Below the pieces are notes generated by a model that worked only from the letters and a program-made list of their open reading frames with translations, ran no database searches and was not told the DNA's origin. The translations under genes were made by a program, and so were the position numbers. Of a stretch of 64,000 nt of DNA, positions 35,622 to 47,621 are shown piece after piece (position 1 is the stretch's first letter; every line of letters starts with the position of its first letter). The stretch is from Gibbula magus (Eukaryota; Mollusca; Gastropoda; Trochida; Trochidae), in the NCBI GenBank assembly GCA_936450465.1, contig OW388291.1:36494656-36558655 (forward strand). Reading direction: 5' to 3'.

Positions 35622-36238
35622 GTGAGTGAGTGAGTGAGTTATTGTTTAACGCCGCTTCGGCAGTATTGCAGCCATTAGCAGCGAGATTTTTAATTTATTT
35701 GCCTAATTTAAAAAAGAAAATTGCGATTGAAAAACAAAATACGGCACGAAGGCCGAAAAACATCAGCGTATTATCACAAGTTGAATAAAGTGAGTGAGTG
35801 AGTTATTGTTTAACGCCGCTTCGGCAGTATTGCAGCCATGAGCGGCGAGATATTTAATTTATTAGCCTAATTTAAAAAAGAAAATTGCAATTGAAAAACA
35901 GAACACGACACGAAGGCCGTAAAAACATCAGCGTATTATCACAAGTTGAAAAAAAGCTGATGATGAAAAGTTAAAATTTGTCAAGAAGGTGTATAGCCTT
36001 TAGAAAATCTAAAACACGATGCTCACCGAAATGAGTAAAAACTTGATTGATTGAAATAGAAGGATAAAAAGTTTCCCTGATATGTGCAGTGTCCCAACAC
36101 TCACATAGAATGTGGTTGATTGTGAGGACACTGACAGGGTATACATACTGGGGGATCTTCCCCCTTTAAAAGATATGAGTGAGTAAGATGAGAATGTCCA
36201 ATACGACATCGTCGTAGGACACAAGCTTCCTGCCGGGT
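35622..36238 (-). mobile_element. LINE fragment E with two consecutive 3' ends
   Basis: Flanked by CCAACGACCATTGA at 35608-35621 and 36239-36252. Inside are two LINE 3' ends in the same orientation: 35622-35789 (tail plus 3' UTR up to CAAGTTGAATAAA) and 35790-36238 (tail, 3' UTR and ORF2 C-terminus). Either the second inserted at the end of the first or the RT jumped between templates during one insertion. Confidence 0.85.
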
Positions 36239-38253
36239 CCAACGACCATTGATGGATTTTATTGAGGCAGAGTTGCAATTGGCGCTCGATTGATGGCATA
36301 TTTTTACCTCTGCAGGAAACTCCAAAATCGTCCACAAAAAGTGAACCATCTGTATGGTCATTTAAGACTTTAGGCAAGCTGTTGATTTTAATGCTAAATA
36401 ATGTGACAGATAAAATGCTACCTTGTGGGACACCCATTTCTTGATCAAAGAAATCAGAAAAGGTGGAGCCCACGCGCACTTTAAATTGGCCGTCATGTAA
36501 AAAGATATAAATAGATATAAAATGAGGCATACGACCTCGCAAGCCAAATTCAAATAAATATTTTAGGATGCCATGCTTCCATGTAGTGTCGTAAGCTTTT
36601 TCTAAGTCGAAAAAGATAGACACAGCATGTTGTTTGTTAATAAATGCATCACGAATAAATGATTCTAAACGATCAAGATGATCAGTGGTACTGCGTTGTT
36701 TGCGGAAACCACATTGAATATCTGTTAGTAATTTATTAGTTTCCAAGTACCAAACTATACGATCATTGATCATCCGTTCCATAGTTTTACATACACAACT
36801 TGTTAAGGCTATAGGACGGTAGTTGGAAGGGTCTGTATGATCCTTCCCAGGTTTTGGGATTGGCACAATAGCAGCATTGTGCCAACAAGATGGAAATTCA
36901 CCCGTTTCCTATATATGATTAAATACCTGAAGTAGAACCTCAAGGCAAGGTTCCGGTAAATGTTTTAGAAGCTGATAATGGATTTCATCAGGGCTGGTTG
37001 CTGTATCATGAGCTTTAGAAAGTGCAGTTTTGAGCTCTGACAAGGAGAAGTGTTCATTATAATCTTCTCCATTGTCAGATTTGAAATTAAGTGGTCGTTT
37101 TCCCTGTACCTTTTGGTACTTGTGGAAAGCAGGGACATAATTTGCAGATGAAGAATTTTTAGAGATAGTTTCAGCCAACTTATTGGCAATGTCAGATTTT
37201 GAGGTGAGAAGGTCATATTCCAGACTTTGCTGATAGGTGTTCTGGAATTGATCTTAGAGACATAGCCTCTCCAAGATTCGCGTTTTTGTTGATTGACTGT
37301 GCGTCGAGCCTTAGCTGCGTTCAGCTTTTTTACGTGCCTTAATGGCAGTATCGCAGGTTTCATTAAACCATGGCTTGTGAATGCGTGGATTTGCCGAGGT
37401 TTTAGGGATAGTTTCAGTTGCTATATCAATGAGACCTTTAGAAAAGGCCTCAACAGGATCAGTTGCATTGATTATTTCATCATATATAATATGTTCACGG
37501 CAGAGGGTAGAAAATGTACCCCAATCAGCCTTAGAAAATTTCCAACGAGGATTGTGCTCCTCGGCAATAGGTGATGAGGGTTCTAATACAATGGGGAAGT
37601 GGTCACTTCCACATGTATCCTCATGTACTGACCATGAGAAATCTTGTAAAAGGGATGCATCAGTTACTGATAAATCTATAGCTGTATATGATCCTGTAGC
37701 AGGATGTAGATATGTGTTTGTGCCATCATTAAATAGACACAAGTCATTTTGATTGAGGAAACTTTCGAGTATTTTACCCCTAGAGTCTAGGGTATTACTA
37801 CCCCAGAGGGGATTGTGACCATTGAAGTCACCCATGATAATAAAAGGTTTAGGTAATTGGGTAACAAGTTGGTCAAGATCTTTTATAGTAAGATCTTGAG
37901 ATGGTGGAAGATATAAAGAACAGAGAGTTAAAGTTTTAAATAATGATAAGCTGACAGCAACAGCTTGTAATTGTGTTTTTAATGGAATTACTCTGTGGAT
38001 AATTCCATCACATATTAAAATTGATGCACCCCCCTTTGCCCTATCAGCAGAAGGGGAGAAAGAATTATAAAAAGTGAATGGTCTCATTGCAACTTTATCA
38101 GATTCTTTCAAATGAGTTTCTTGAAGGCAAATAGCTTGGGGATTATACTTTTTTGGGCTAGCAAGCCCAATTCGTTAAAATTGACCCTAAAGCCTCGACA
38201 ATTCCACTGGAGAATCGCCATAGATGCGAGGATAAAATATAATATTAAAAGCC

Positions 38254-39600
38254 TCATGGTGGATGTTTTATTGGAGAAAGACGTCCGTCAAAGGACCGAC
38301 CCCTCTGCCCCTTCTTGGGCTTGCCCCTTCTTGGGCGAGTTGTTGAGTGAAGCTGTGTCTGACGCATCCATAAGGACATCATCAGAGCCAATGTCAAGAG
38401 ATCCAAACTTGTTGTGGATATCGACCGCGTTCCTTTGGCCTTTGGGAGTGCGGTTTGATGTTCTGTTTTTGGTTTTGTTTTTAGTTTTTGAATTTGATTT
38501 CTGGTTTGAGTTTTGATTTGGTTTTAGGTTTTTGGTTTGAGAAGCTGACTTTGTAGGATTTGAAAGTGACAGAAGAGAGGGAATGTCATGGAACCTATGG
38601 AGGAAGATGTTGAATTGCGGAGTTTGTATTGAGTTGGGGGATCACTCACCCACTGAATGTCTGTCTGAGTTGATACAGAGCATTTTAGATACTATCGTGG
38701 AGTATGAGGGTTTAGGACCCCCAAGAACCAGGCGTTTGGCTTCGGGAAAGGAGATATTTTGAGTGAATTTAAGTTTAAGGATTTGAGATTCCTGTTGCCA
38801 CCCTGGGCATTCCTTAGAGGAAGCCAAGTGTTCGCCAGCACAGTTGGCGCATTTAGGCAACTCCTTGCACTTGTCTGGATGGCTTTCATCCTCGAGTTTG
38901 CCACACTGAGGACAAACACGCTCATCCGCTTTGCAGGAGTTGCTTCCATGGCCAAACTTCTGGCACCGGTAGCAACGAAGGGGGTTAGGGATGTAGAGTT
39001 CAGTTTTGAGTTTGTAGTACCCTGCATTAATTGTTTTTGGAGCTTGAGGAAGTGAAAAGGTTATTAGATAGATGTGGGTTTTGATGATTTTCTCCTCCCT
39101 CTTGATGGTGAAGCGCTTAACTGCTGTCACCCCTGGTTCCTGAGGTTGTCAAGGAGCTCTTGTTCAGATGAATCCTCGAGACATCGATCCTTGTCCCGGA
39201 TGATGGCTTTGCTGCTGTTTAAAGATTTGTGTGGAGAAACCTCAACAGGTTTATCAATAATTTTCTTAAAAGTTAGAAGTGATGTTGCCTGCTGTTTAGA
39301 TTTAACTTCCACAAGCAGGAAACCATTCCTGATCTTCTTGACATCCTTCACATCACCAGCAAGACCCTGAATGGTCTTGGCGGTGGCGAAGGGATTAAGC
39401 CGTAGAGGTTTATCATCAGTTGATGATATGACCAAAAACCGAGGAAAAGTGCTTGAGTTTGAATTAGTTGAAGCTGATGTTGAAAGATTTGAGTAAGATG
39501 ATTTTGAATGTTTATTTGATTTTGATGTTGTTGCCTCTTCGTCAGAAGAGGGACAATCATCCGTTGAAAGATTGCGCATGTTTTTGTTTGAACGGAGCAT
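38254..39600 (-). pseudogene. LINE C ORF1, frameshifted
   Basis: Starts MLRSNKNMRN at 39600. Broken by a 1-bp deletion near 39130 and another deletion near 38690. The three zinc knuckles are still readable (CYRCQKFGHGSNSC, CPQCGKLEDESHPDKC, CANCAGEHLASSKEC). The middle part (about 38980-39130, FSLPQAPKTINAGYYKLKTE) matches copy A, while the N-terminus and the region around TDRHS/QWV match B and G, so this copy looks mosaic. Confidence 0.85.
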
Positions 39601-39812
39601 GTTGGGTTGGTAAATATTCGTCAACCTGGATCCCCACCCACCATGGAGCACCAACAAGGACAATGCTGTATGTCAGCGGGTGTCCTGCTGACAGCACAGG
39701 GGATACCAGGATGATATACTCCACTAAAACGTTGCCAATGTTTCACTGGATTGGCCCATGGGCCACCGCTATCTTGGAAGCCGAGTAAAGTTGATGATTG
39801 TGTGCAAGAGAG

Positions 39813-39823
39813 CACTAAGAAAG
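39813..39823. repeat. Left TSD of LINE G
   Basis: CACTAAGAAAG, identical to 45681-45691; both lie in the 5' UTR of LINE C. Confidence 0.85.
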
Positions 39824-40018
39824 TGAGTGAGTGAGTGAGTGAGTTATTGTTTAACGCCGCTTCGGCAGTATTGCAGCCATTAGCGGCGAGATATTTAATT
39901 TATTTGCCTAATTTAAAAATGAAAATTGCAATTGAAAAACAGAACACGACACAAAGGCCGTTAAAACATCAGCGTATTATCACAAGTTGAATAAAAGCTG
40001 ATAATGAAAAGTTAAAAT

Positions 40019-43000
40019 TTACAATTTGTCGATAAGGTGTATAGCCTTCAAAAAATCTAAAACACGATGCTCACCGAAATGAGTAAAAACTTGATTGATT
40101 GAAATAGAAGGATAAAAAGTTTCCCTGATATGTGCAGTGTCCCAACACTCACATAGAATGTGTTTGATTGTGAGAGGACACTGACAGGGTATACATACTG
40201 GGGGATCTTCCCCCTTTAAAAGATATGAGTGAGTAAGATGAGAGTGTCCAATACGACATCGTCGTAGGACACAAGCTTCCTGCCGGGTGAAAGATGATAG
40301 AGATTTGTATCCTAAATGAGGTTGAATAGTGTGAAGTTTGTTATGATGTTGTTGGTCCCATTGGAACTTCCAACGTTGTTTAATGTAAGATTTAATAGCA
40401 GGTTTGGAATCCGTATATGGAACTTTGGTAGGAGAAATATTTTTGAGGTTTAATGCGGATTTAGCAGCTGAGTCAGCTTTGTTATTACCTCTTATGCCCA
40501 TATGGCTAGGAAGCCAGCAGAAGACGATGTCGCATTGCAGACAAGAATTATGAAGTAATAAAATATCCCTGATAATTGGGTGATCACTCTTACAGTTTGT
40601 AATTGCTTGTAGGCAAGAAAGTGAATCAGAAAAAATAATGTAATTATTTGGAGTTGAATTTTTAATGTGATGGACGGCCTTAAGGATGGCCTTAGCTTCG
40701 GCAGTAAAGATGCTGCTGCCATCATGCAGCCTTGAAACATATGTTGTTGAAGGAGTCACAGTTGGTCCATCCTTAGAGCCGTCTGTGTAAATTGGTTTAT
40801 AATCTGCGAAAAAATCACGTAGTTCAAAAAATGCCTGTTGAAATATTAATTGGTCTGTATTTGCTTTTTTATGAGTAGATAGTGAGAGGTTGACACGGGG
40901 CCTGACCACCTGCCATGGCGGAGTGGCAAGCAAACCGTGCTCTGCTATTGTTGAGAGGTCGATATCAGAATCTTCAACATGTTGTTGAAGTCTGATACCG
41001 AGTGGTGGAATTGCTTTAGGTTTTGAGTTATACAACTGCTGGTATTCAGGATTGAATACGCAGTTGTACGCAGGATTTGAAGGGTTTGATTTTAGTTTGG
41101 TTATATATTGAAGTGCTAGCTTGATGCGCCGATCTTCAAGAGATGGCTCATCAGCTTCAACGTAAAGGCTTTCAACAGGTGAAGTTCTGAAGGCCCCAAG
41201 ACAAAGCCTGAGACCCTGGTGATGGATTGTGTCTAGCATTTTAATATAAGAGGGGCGAGCAGATCCATATATTATGGATCCATAATCTAGTTTGGAGCGG
41301 ATGAGTGATCGATAGAGATGAAGAAGAGTTTCTTCATCTCCACCCCATTTATTATTTGAAACGACCTTTAAAAGGTCTAATGCCTTTAAGCATTTAGCTT
41401 TAAGGTTTTTAATGTGTGGGATAAATGATAATTTACTATCAAATGTGAGACCAAGAAACTTGGCCTCAGGAACGACTTTGATTGGAGTTTTATCCAGAAA
41501 GAGTTCTGGATCTTTGTGCATTTTGCGCATATTGCAAAAATGCACACAAGATGTTTTAGCTTTGGAAAATTTGAAGCCGTTTTCCAACGACCATTGATGG
41601 ATTTTATTGAGGCAGAGTTGCAATTGGCGCTCGATTGATGGCATATTTTTGCCTCTGCAGGAAACTCCAAAATCGTCCACAAAAAGTGAACCATCTGTAT
41701 GGTCATTTAAGACTTTAGCCAAGCTGTTAATTTTGATGCTAAATAATGTGACAGATAAAATGCTGCCTTGTGGGACACCCATTTCTTGATCAAAGAAATC
41801 AGAAAAGGTGGAACCCACGCGCACTTTAAATTGGCGGTCATGTAAAAAATTAGATATAAAATGAGGCATACGACCTCGCAAGCCAAATTCAAATAAATCT
41901 TTTAGGATGCCATGCTTCCATGTAGTGTCATAAGCTTTTTCTAAATCGAAAAAGATAGACACAGCATGTTGTTTATTAATAAATGCATCACGAATAAATG
42001 ATTCTAAACGAACTAGATGATCAGTGGTACTGCGTTGTTTGCGGAAACCACATTGAATATCTGTTAGTAATTTATTAGTTTCCAAGTACCAAACTAGACG
42101 ATCATTGATCATCCGTTCCATAGTTTTACATACGCAACTTGTTAAGGCTATAGGACGGTAGTTGGAAGGGTCTGTATGATCCTTCCCAGGTTTTGGGATT
42201 GGCACAATAGTAGCGTTGTGCCAACAAGATGGAAATTCACCCGTTTCCCATATATGATTAAATACCTGGAGTAGAACCTCAAGGCAAGGTTCCGGTAAAT
42301 GTTTTAGAAGCTGATAATGGATTTCATCAGGGCCGGTTGCTGTATCATGAGCTTTAGAAAGTGCAGTTTTGAGCTCTGACAAGGAGAAGTGTTCATTATA
42401 ATCTTCTCCATTGTCAGATTTGAAATTAAGTGGTCGTTTTTCCTGTACCTTTTGGTACTTTTGGAAAGCAGGGACATAATTTGCAGATGAAGAATTTTTA
42501 GAGATTGTTTCAGCCAACTTATTGGCAATGTCAGATTTTGAGGTGAGAAGGTCATCATTGACCTTAAGATGTTTTATTGTAGATTTGGAACCTTTGCCTT
42601 TAATTCTACTAATCATATTCCAGACTTTGCTGATAGGTTATCTGGAATTGATCTTAGAGACATAGCCTCTCCAAGATTCACGTTTTTGTTGGTTGACTGT
42701 GCGTCGAGCTTTAGCTCGAGCCTTGCGACAGTTATCTAAATTAATTCTTGTAGGTCGTTTACTGAGCTTGCGTTCAGCTTTTTTACGTGCCTTTATGGCA
42801 GTATCGTAGGTTTCATTAAACCATGGCTTGAGAATGCGTGGATTTGCGGAGGTTTTAGGGATAGTTTCAGTTGCTATATCAATGAGACCTTTAGAAAAGG
42901 CCTCAACAGGATCAGTTGCATTGATTATTTCATCATATATAATATGTTCACGGCAGAGGGTAGAAAATGTACCCCAATCAGCCTTGGAAAATTTCCAACG

Positions 43001-43708
43001 AGGATTGTGCTCCTCGGGAATAGGTGATGAGGGTTCTAATACAATGGGGAAGTGGTCACTTCCACATGTATCCTCATGGACTGACCATGAAAAGTCATGT
43101 AAAAGGGATGCATCAGTTACTGATAAATCTATAGCTGTATATGATCCTGTAGCAGGATGTAGATATGTGTTTGAACCATCATTGAATAGACATAAATCAT
43201 TTTGGGTAAGGAAACTTTCGAGTATTTTACCCCTAGAGTCTAGGGTATTACTACCCCAGAGGCGATTGTGACCGTTGAAGTCACCCATGATGATATAAGG
43301 TTTAGGTAATTGGGTAATAAGTTGATCAAGATCTTTTATAGTAAGATCTTGAGATGGTGGAATATATAATGAGCAGAGAGTTAAAGTTTTAAATAATGAT
43401 AAGCTGACAGCTACAGTTTGTAATTGTGTTTTTAATGGAATTTCTCTGTGGATAATTCCATCACGTACTAAAATTGATGCACCCCCTTTTGCCCTATCAG
43501 CAGAAGGGGAGAAAGAGTTATAAAAAGTGAATGGTCTTATTGCAACTGTATCAGATTGTTTAAGATGAGTTTCTTGAAGGCAAATAGCTTGGGGATTGTA
43601 TTGTTGGGCCAACAAGCCCAATTCATTAAAATTAACCTTAAAGCCTCGACAATTCCACTGGAGAATCGCCATGGATGCTAGGATAAAATAAAATATTAAA
43701 AGCCTCAT
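40019..43708 (-). pseudogene. LINE G ORF2: endonuclease, RT, RNase H; one stop codon
   Basis: About 1,229 codons from the ATG at 43708 (ATGA overlap with ORF1) to the TAA at 40019. Endonuclease residues Asn19, Glu46, Asp143, Asn145, Asp218 and His219 sit in WNCRG, QETHL, GDFNGHN and GSDHFPI. An in-frame TAA at 42638-42640 follows SKINSR at codon 357, between endonuclease and RT. Downstream the same frame continues with YRPIAL, FFDLEKAYD, GVPQGSILS, FVDD, RNase H (IYTDGSKDG, TAEAKAI, FSDS, NNKADSAAK) and CIPCQCPLTIKHILCEC. A 5-codon in-frame loss follows SKDGPTV. All catalytic residues are kept, so this copy was probably active until recently. Confidence 0.93.
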
Positions 43709-45057
43709 GATGGAGGTTTTACAGGAGAAAGTCGACGGTCCTTGGACCGAGCCCTGTGCCCCTTTTTGGGGGAGTTGTTAAGAGAGGCTGTGTCTGATGC
43801 GTCCATAAGGACGTCATCAGACTCATGGTCAAGAGATCCATATTTGTTGTAGACCTCAACCGCACTCCTCTGGCCTTTGGGAGTGCGGTTTGCTGATTTG
43901 GATTTGGATTTTGAATTTTTAGAATTTTGTTTTGAGGATGATGGTTTTGGATTTATGTTTGTAGTTGGAGGTATTTTAGATCCTGTCGGTTTGACAGGCT
44001 CTGTAAGGGACAGAAGAGGGAATGTCATGGTACCTATTGTGGAAGAGGTTGAATTGCGGAGTTTGTATTGAGTTTGGGGATCACTCACCCACTGAATGTC
44101 TGTCTGGGTTGATACAGAGCATTTAGTGGCAGTTGCTGATGATACTATGGTTGAGTATGAGGGTTTAGGACCCTCAAGAACCAGCCGTTTAGCTTCGGGG
44201 AAAGATATATTCTGGGTGAATTTAAGTTTGAGTATTTTGGATTCCTGTTGCCACCGTGGGCACTCCTTGGAGGAAGCCAGATGTTCACCAGCACAGTTGG
44301 CGCATTTCGGCAACTCCTTGCACTTCTCTGGATGGCTTTCATCGTCGGGTTTGCCACACTGTGGACAAACACGCTCATCCGCCTTGCAGGAATTGCTTCC
44401 ATGGCCAAACTTCTGGCACCGGTAGCAACGGAGTGGGTTAGGGATATACAGTTCTGTTGGGAGTTTGTAATATCCTGCATACACAGTTTTTGGAGCCTGT
44501 GGAGTTGAAAATGTTAGGAGATAAGTTCGCGTCTTGATGATTTTATCCTCCTTCTTGATAGTGAACCGCTTAACAGCAGTCACTCCCTGGCTCTTCAGGT
44601 TGTCAAGAAGCTCCTGTTCGGATGAATCATCAAGACAGCGATCCTTATCCCGGATGATGGCTTTGCAGCTGTTTAGCGATGTATGAGGAGTAACCTTAAC
44701 AGGTTTATCAATAATGGCCTGTAAGGTTAGTAGAGATGCTGCTTGTTGTTTTGATTTAACTTCCACAAGAAGGTACCCATTCCTTATCTTCTTTACTTCC
44801 TTTACATCACCGGCCAGACGTTGAATGGTCTTGGCGGTGGCGAAAGGATTGAGACGGAGAGGTTTATCATCAGTGGATGAAATGACCAGAAATCGCGGAA
44901 AGGTGCTTGAAGTTGGATTAGAAGTAAAAATTGAAGTTGAAGGTTTTGATTTGGATGATTTTGAAATTTTAGATGATTTTGATGATGTTGCCTCTTCCTC
45001 AGAAGAGGGACAATCATCTGTTGACAAATTTCGCTTGTTTTTAACTGAACGATTCAT
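43705..45057 (-). CDS. LINE G ORF1 protein (gag-like, zinc knuckles)
   Basis: 450 aa, open, starting MNRSVKNKRN. Same domain order as copy B: Ser-rich N-terminus, RFLVISSTDDKPL fold, three CCHC-type knuckles (second one CPQCGKPDDESHPEKC), Ser/Lys-rich linker, and KGQRSAVEVYNKYGSLDHES. Ends in PVKPPS; the TGA overlaps the ORF2 ATG. Confidence 0.93.
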   Translation of the reverse strand: MNRSVKNKRNLSTDDCPSSEEEATSSKSSKISKSSKSKPSTSIFTSNPTSSTFPRFLVISSTDDKPLRLNPFATAKTIQRLAGDVKEVKKIRNGYLLVEVKSKQQAASLLTLQAIIDKPVKVTPHTSLNSCKAIIRDKDRCLDDSSEQELLDNLKSQGVTAVKRFTIKKEDKIIKTRTYLLTFSTPQAPKTVYAGYYKLPTELYIPNPLRCYRCQKFGHGSNSCKADERVCPQCGKPDDESHPEKCKELPKCANCAGEHLASSKECPRWQQESKILKLKFTQNISFPEAKRLVLEGPKPSYSTIVSSATATKCSVSTQTDIQWVSDPQTQYKLRNSTSSTIGTMTFPLLSLTEPVKPTGSKIPPTTNINPKPSSSKQNSKNSKSKSKSANRTPKGQRSAVEVYNKYGSLDHESDDVLMDASDTASLNNSPKKGHRARSKDRRLSPVKPPS

Positions 45058-45680
45058 GTTCGGTTGGTAAGCATTTCGTCAAACTGGATCCCCACCCACC
45101 ACGGAGCACCAACAAGGGCAATGCTGTGTCAGCGGGTCTCCTGCTGACAGCACCGGGGATACCAGGATGATATACTCCACTAAAACGTTGCCAATGTTTC
45201 ACTGGATTGGCCCATTGGCCACCGCTATCTTGGAAGCTGAGTAAAATTGATGAATGTGTGCAAGAGAGCACTGAGAGAGAGTGCCGAGAGTAGGGATAGT
45301 ACATCATCAGGAAGGAAAGAATTGTGGAAAGGTGGTGAAGGTATGCAAGAGAGCACCGAGAAAGTAGAGAAACTAATTGTAAAGAGAAAGGTAGCAGCGT
45401 AAGAAGAAGGATAGAAAAGATGTGCGCAACCAAGTGCTTGGCATGACCAGCCGATTGACCAGACCGGGCCCATCTGGCCACCTGTCTAGATGAAGTTGGG
45501 GCCGAAGCAGTGTATTGTTCAGTGTTAGCTTTAAACTAAACACATCCCTCAACCACCAGGCATCCTTCCTCCACCCTTACAGGTCGCAGCCCACGGCAAA
45601 CAGACTGCCCCCTTGTAGTCGCCTCTTACGACAAGCAGGAGGAACTGAGGGCCTATTCTAACCCGGGCACCCCACGGGGT
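45058..45680 (-). other. LINE G 5' UTR
   Basis: About 620 bp, colinear with B. The outer end carries the CTCCTGCTTGTCGTAAGAGG block. Confidence 0.7.
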
Positions 45681-46028
45681 CACTAAGAAAGAGTGCAGAG
45701 AGTAGGGATAGAACATCAGGAAGGAAAGCATTGTGGAAAGGTGGTGAAGGTATGCAAGAGAGCACCAAGAAAGTAAAGAAAATAATTGTAAAGAGAGGTA
45801 GCAGCGTAAGAAGAAGGATAGCAAAGATGACCAGCCGATTGACCAGACCGGACCAATCTGGCCACCTGTCTAGATGAAGTCGGGGCCGAAGCAGTGTATT
45901 GGTCAGTGGTAGCATTCTGCTACACACAAGTCTCAACCACCAGGCATCCTTCCTCCACCCGTACAGGTCGCAGTCCACGGGCAAACAGACTGCCCCCTTT
46001 TAGTCGCCTCTTACGACAAGCAGGAGGA
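45681..46028 (-). other. LINE C 5' UTR segment between two insertions
   Basis: Begins with G's right TSD (CACTAAGAAAG) and ends with HK's left TSD (GACAAGCAGGAGGA, 46015-46028). It continues LINE C's 5' UTR from 39823, and its last ~40 bp resume at 54470. Confidence 0.88.
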
Positions 46029-47621
46029 GTGAGTGAGTGAGTTATTGTTTAACGCCGCTTCGGCAGTATTGCAGCCATTAGCGGCGAGATATTTAATTTA
46101 TTTGCCTCATTTAAAAATGAAAATTGCAATTGAAAAACAGAACACGACACGAAGGCCGTAAAAACATCAGCGTATTATCACAAGTTGAATAAAAGCTGAT
46201 AATGAAAAGTTAAAATTTACAATTTGTCAATAAGGTGTATAGCCTTCAAAAAATCTAAAACACGATGCTCACCGAAATGAGTAAAAACTTGATTGATTGA
46301 AATAGAAGGATAAAAAGTTTCCCGGATATGTGCAGTGTCCCAACACTCACATAGAATGTGTTTGATTGTGAGAGGACACTGACATGGTATACATACTGGG
46401 GGATCTTCCCCCTTTAAAAGATATGAGTGAGTAAGATGAGAGTGTCCAATACGACATCGTCGTAGGACACAAGCTTCCTGTCGGGTAAAAGAGGATAGAG
46501 ATTTGTAACCTAAATGAGGTTGAATAGTGTGAAGTTTGTTATGATGTTGTTGGTCCCATTGGGACTTCCAACGTTGTTTAATGTAAGATTTAATAGCAGG
46601 TTTGGAATCCGTATATGGAACTTTGGTAGGAGAAATATGTTTGAGGTTTAATGCTGATTTAGCAGCTGAGTCAGCTTTGTTATTACCTCTTAGCAGAAGA
46701 CGATGTCGCATTGGAGACAAGAATTATGAAGTAATAAAATATCCCTGATAATTGGGTGATCACTCTTACAGTTTTTAATTGCTTGTAGGCAAGAAAGTGC
46801 ATCGGAAAAAATAATGTAATTATTAGGGGTTGAGTTTTTAATGTGATGGACGGCCTTAAGGATGGCCTTAGCTTCTGCAGTAAAGATGCTGCTGCCATCA
46901 TACAGCCTTGAAGCATATGTTGTTGAAGGAGTCACAGTTGCTGCTGCAACTGTGGGTCAATCCTTAGAACCATCTGTGTAAATTGGTTTATAATCTGCGA
47001 AAAAATCACGTAGTTCAAAAAAATGCCTGTTGACATATTAATTGGTGAGTGAGTGAGTGAGTTATTGTTTAACGCCGCTTCGGCAGTATTGCAGCCATTA
47101 GTGGCGACATATTAATTGGTCTGTATTTGATTTTTTATGAGTAGATAGAGAGAGGTTTACACGGGGCCTGACCAGCTGCCATGGCGGAGCGGAAAGCAGA
47201 CCGTGCTCTGTTATTGTTGTTAGGTCGATATCAGAATCTTCAACATGTTGTTGAAGTCTGATACCGAGTGGTGGAATTGCTTTAGGTTTTAAGTTATACA
47301 ACTGCTGGTATTCAGGATTGAATACGCAGTTGTATGTAGGATTACAAGGGTTGGCTTTAAGTTTGGTGATATATTGTAGTGCTAGCTTGATGCGCCGATC
47401 TTCAAGAGATGGCTCATCAGCTTCGACATAGAGACTTTCAACAGGTGAAGTTCTGAAGGCCCCAAAACAAAGCCTGAGACCCTGGTGGTGGATTGTATCT
47501 AGCATTTTGATATATGAGGGGCGGGCGGATCCATATATTATGGATCCATAATCAAGTTTGGAGCGGATGAATGATCGATAGAGATGAAGAAGAGTTTCAT
47601 CTCCACCCCATTTATTATTTG
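46029..47621 (-). pseudogene. LINE piece H: ORF2 C-terminal half
   Basis: Tail, 3' UTR, Cys-His motif, RNase H and RT thumb of ORF2, ending within the NNKWGGDE region. A ~22-bp loss at 46690 breaks RNase H just before the GNNKADSAAK box; 3 bp are missing near 47598. It carries the 59-bp LINE end at 47047-47105, shared with LINE C, but no DNA transposon at the site where C has one (near 47545). Confidence 0.85.
47032..47120 (-). mobile_element. 59-bp LINE 3' end inserted in LINE H
   Basis: Insert 47047-47105 between copies of GACATATTAATTGGT (47032-47046, 47106-47120). Same site, length and duplication as at 31452-31540. Confidence 0.88.

Larger units (their letters stand above)
30623..38257 (-). 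pseudogene. LINE C ORF2, fragmented
   Basis: Stop at 30623; start ATG at 38257, overlapping the ORF1 stop. Coding parts: endonuclease 38111-37311 (QET lost to an indel near 38150; GDFNGHNPLW and GSDHFPI present); RT 37178-36909 and 36866-36240 (FFDLEKAYD, GVPQGSILS, FVDD present); thumb 35611-35301; C-terminal RNase H and Cys-His part 31965-30623. Two further deletions of about 60-65 bp near 37315 and 37215 remove the segment around the EN-RT linker; the second has TCAT on both sides. Interrupted by the DNA transposon, fragment E and the 59-bp LINE end. Clearly dead and older than B and G. Confidence 0.85.
39824..45680 (-). mobile_element. LINE copy G, full length, least damaged
   Basis: 5.86 kb, full length, inserted in the 5' UTR of copy C with an 11-bp TSD. 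ORF1 is open and ORF2 has only one in-frame stop. It is uninterrupted by other elements, so it is probably among the youngest copies here. 5' terminus CCCCGTGGGG at 45679. Confidence 0.92.
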
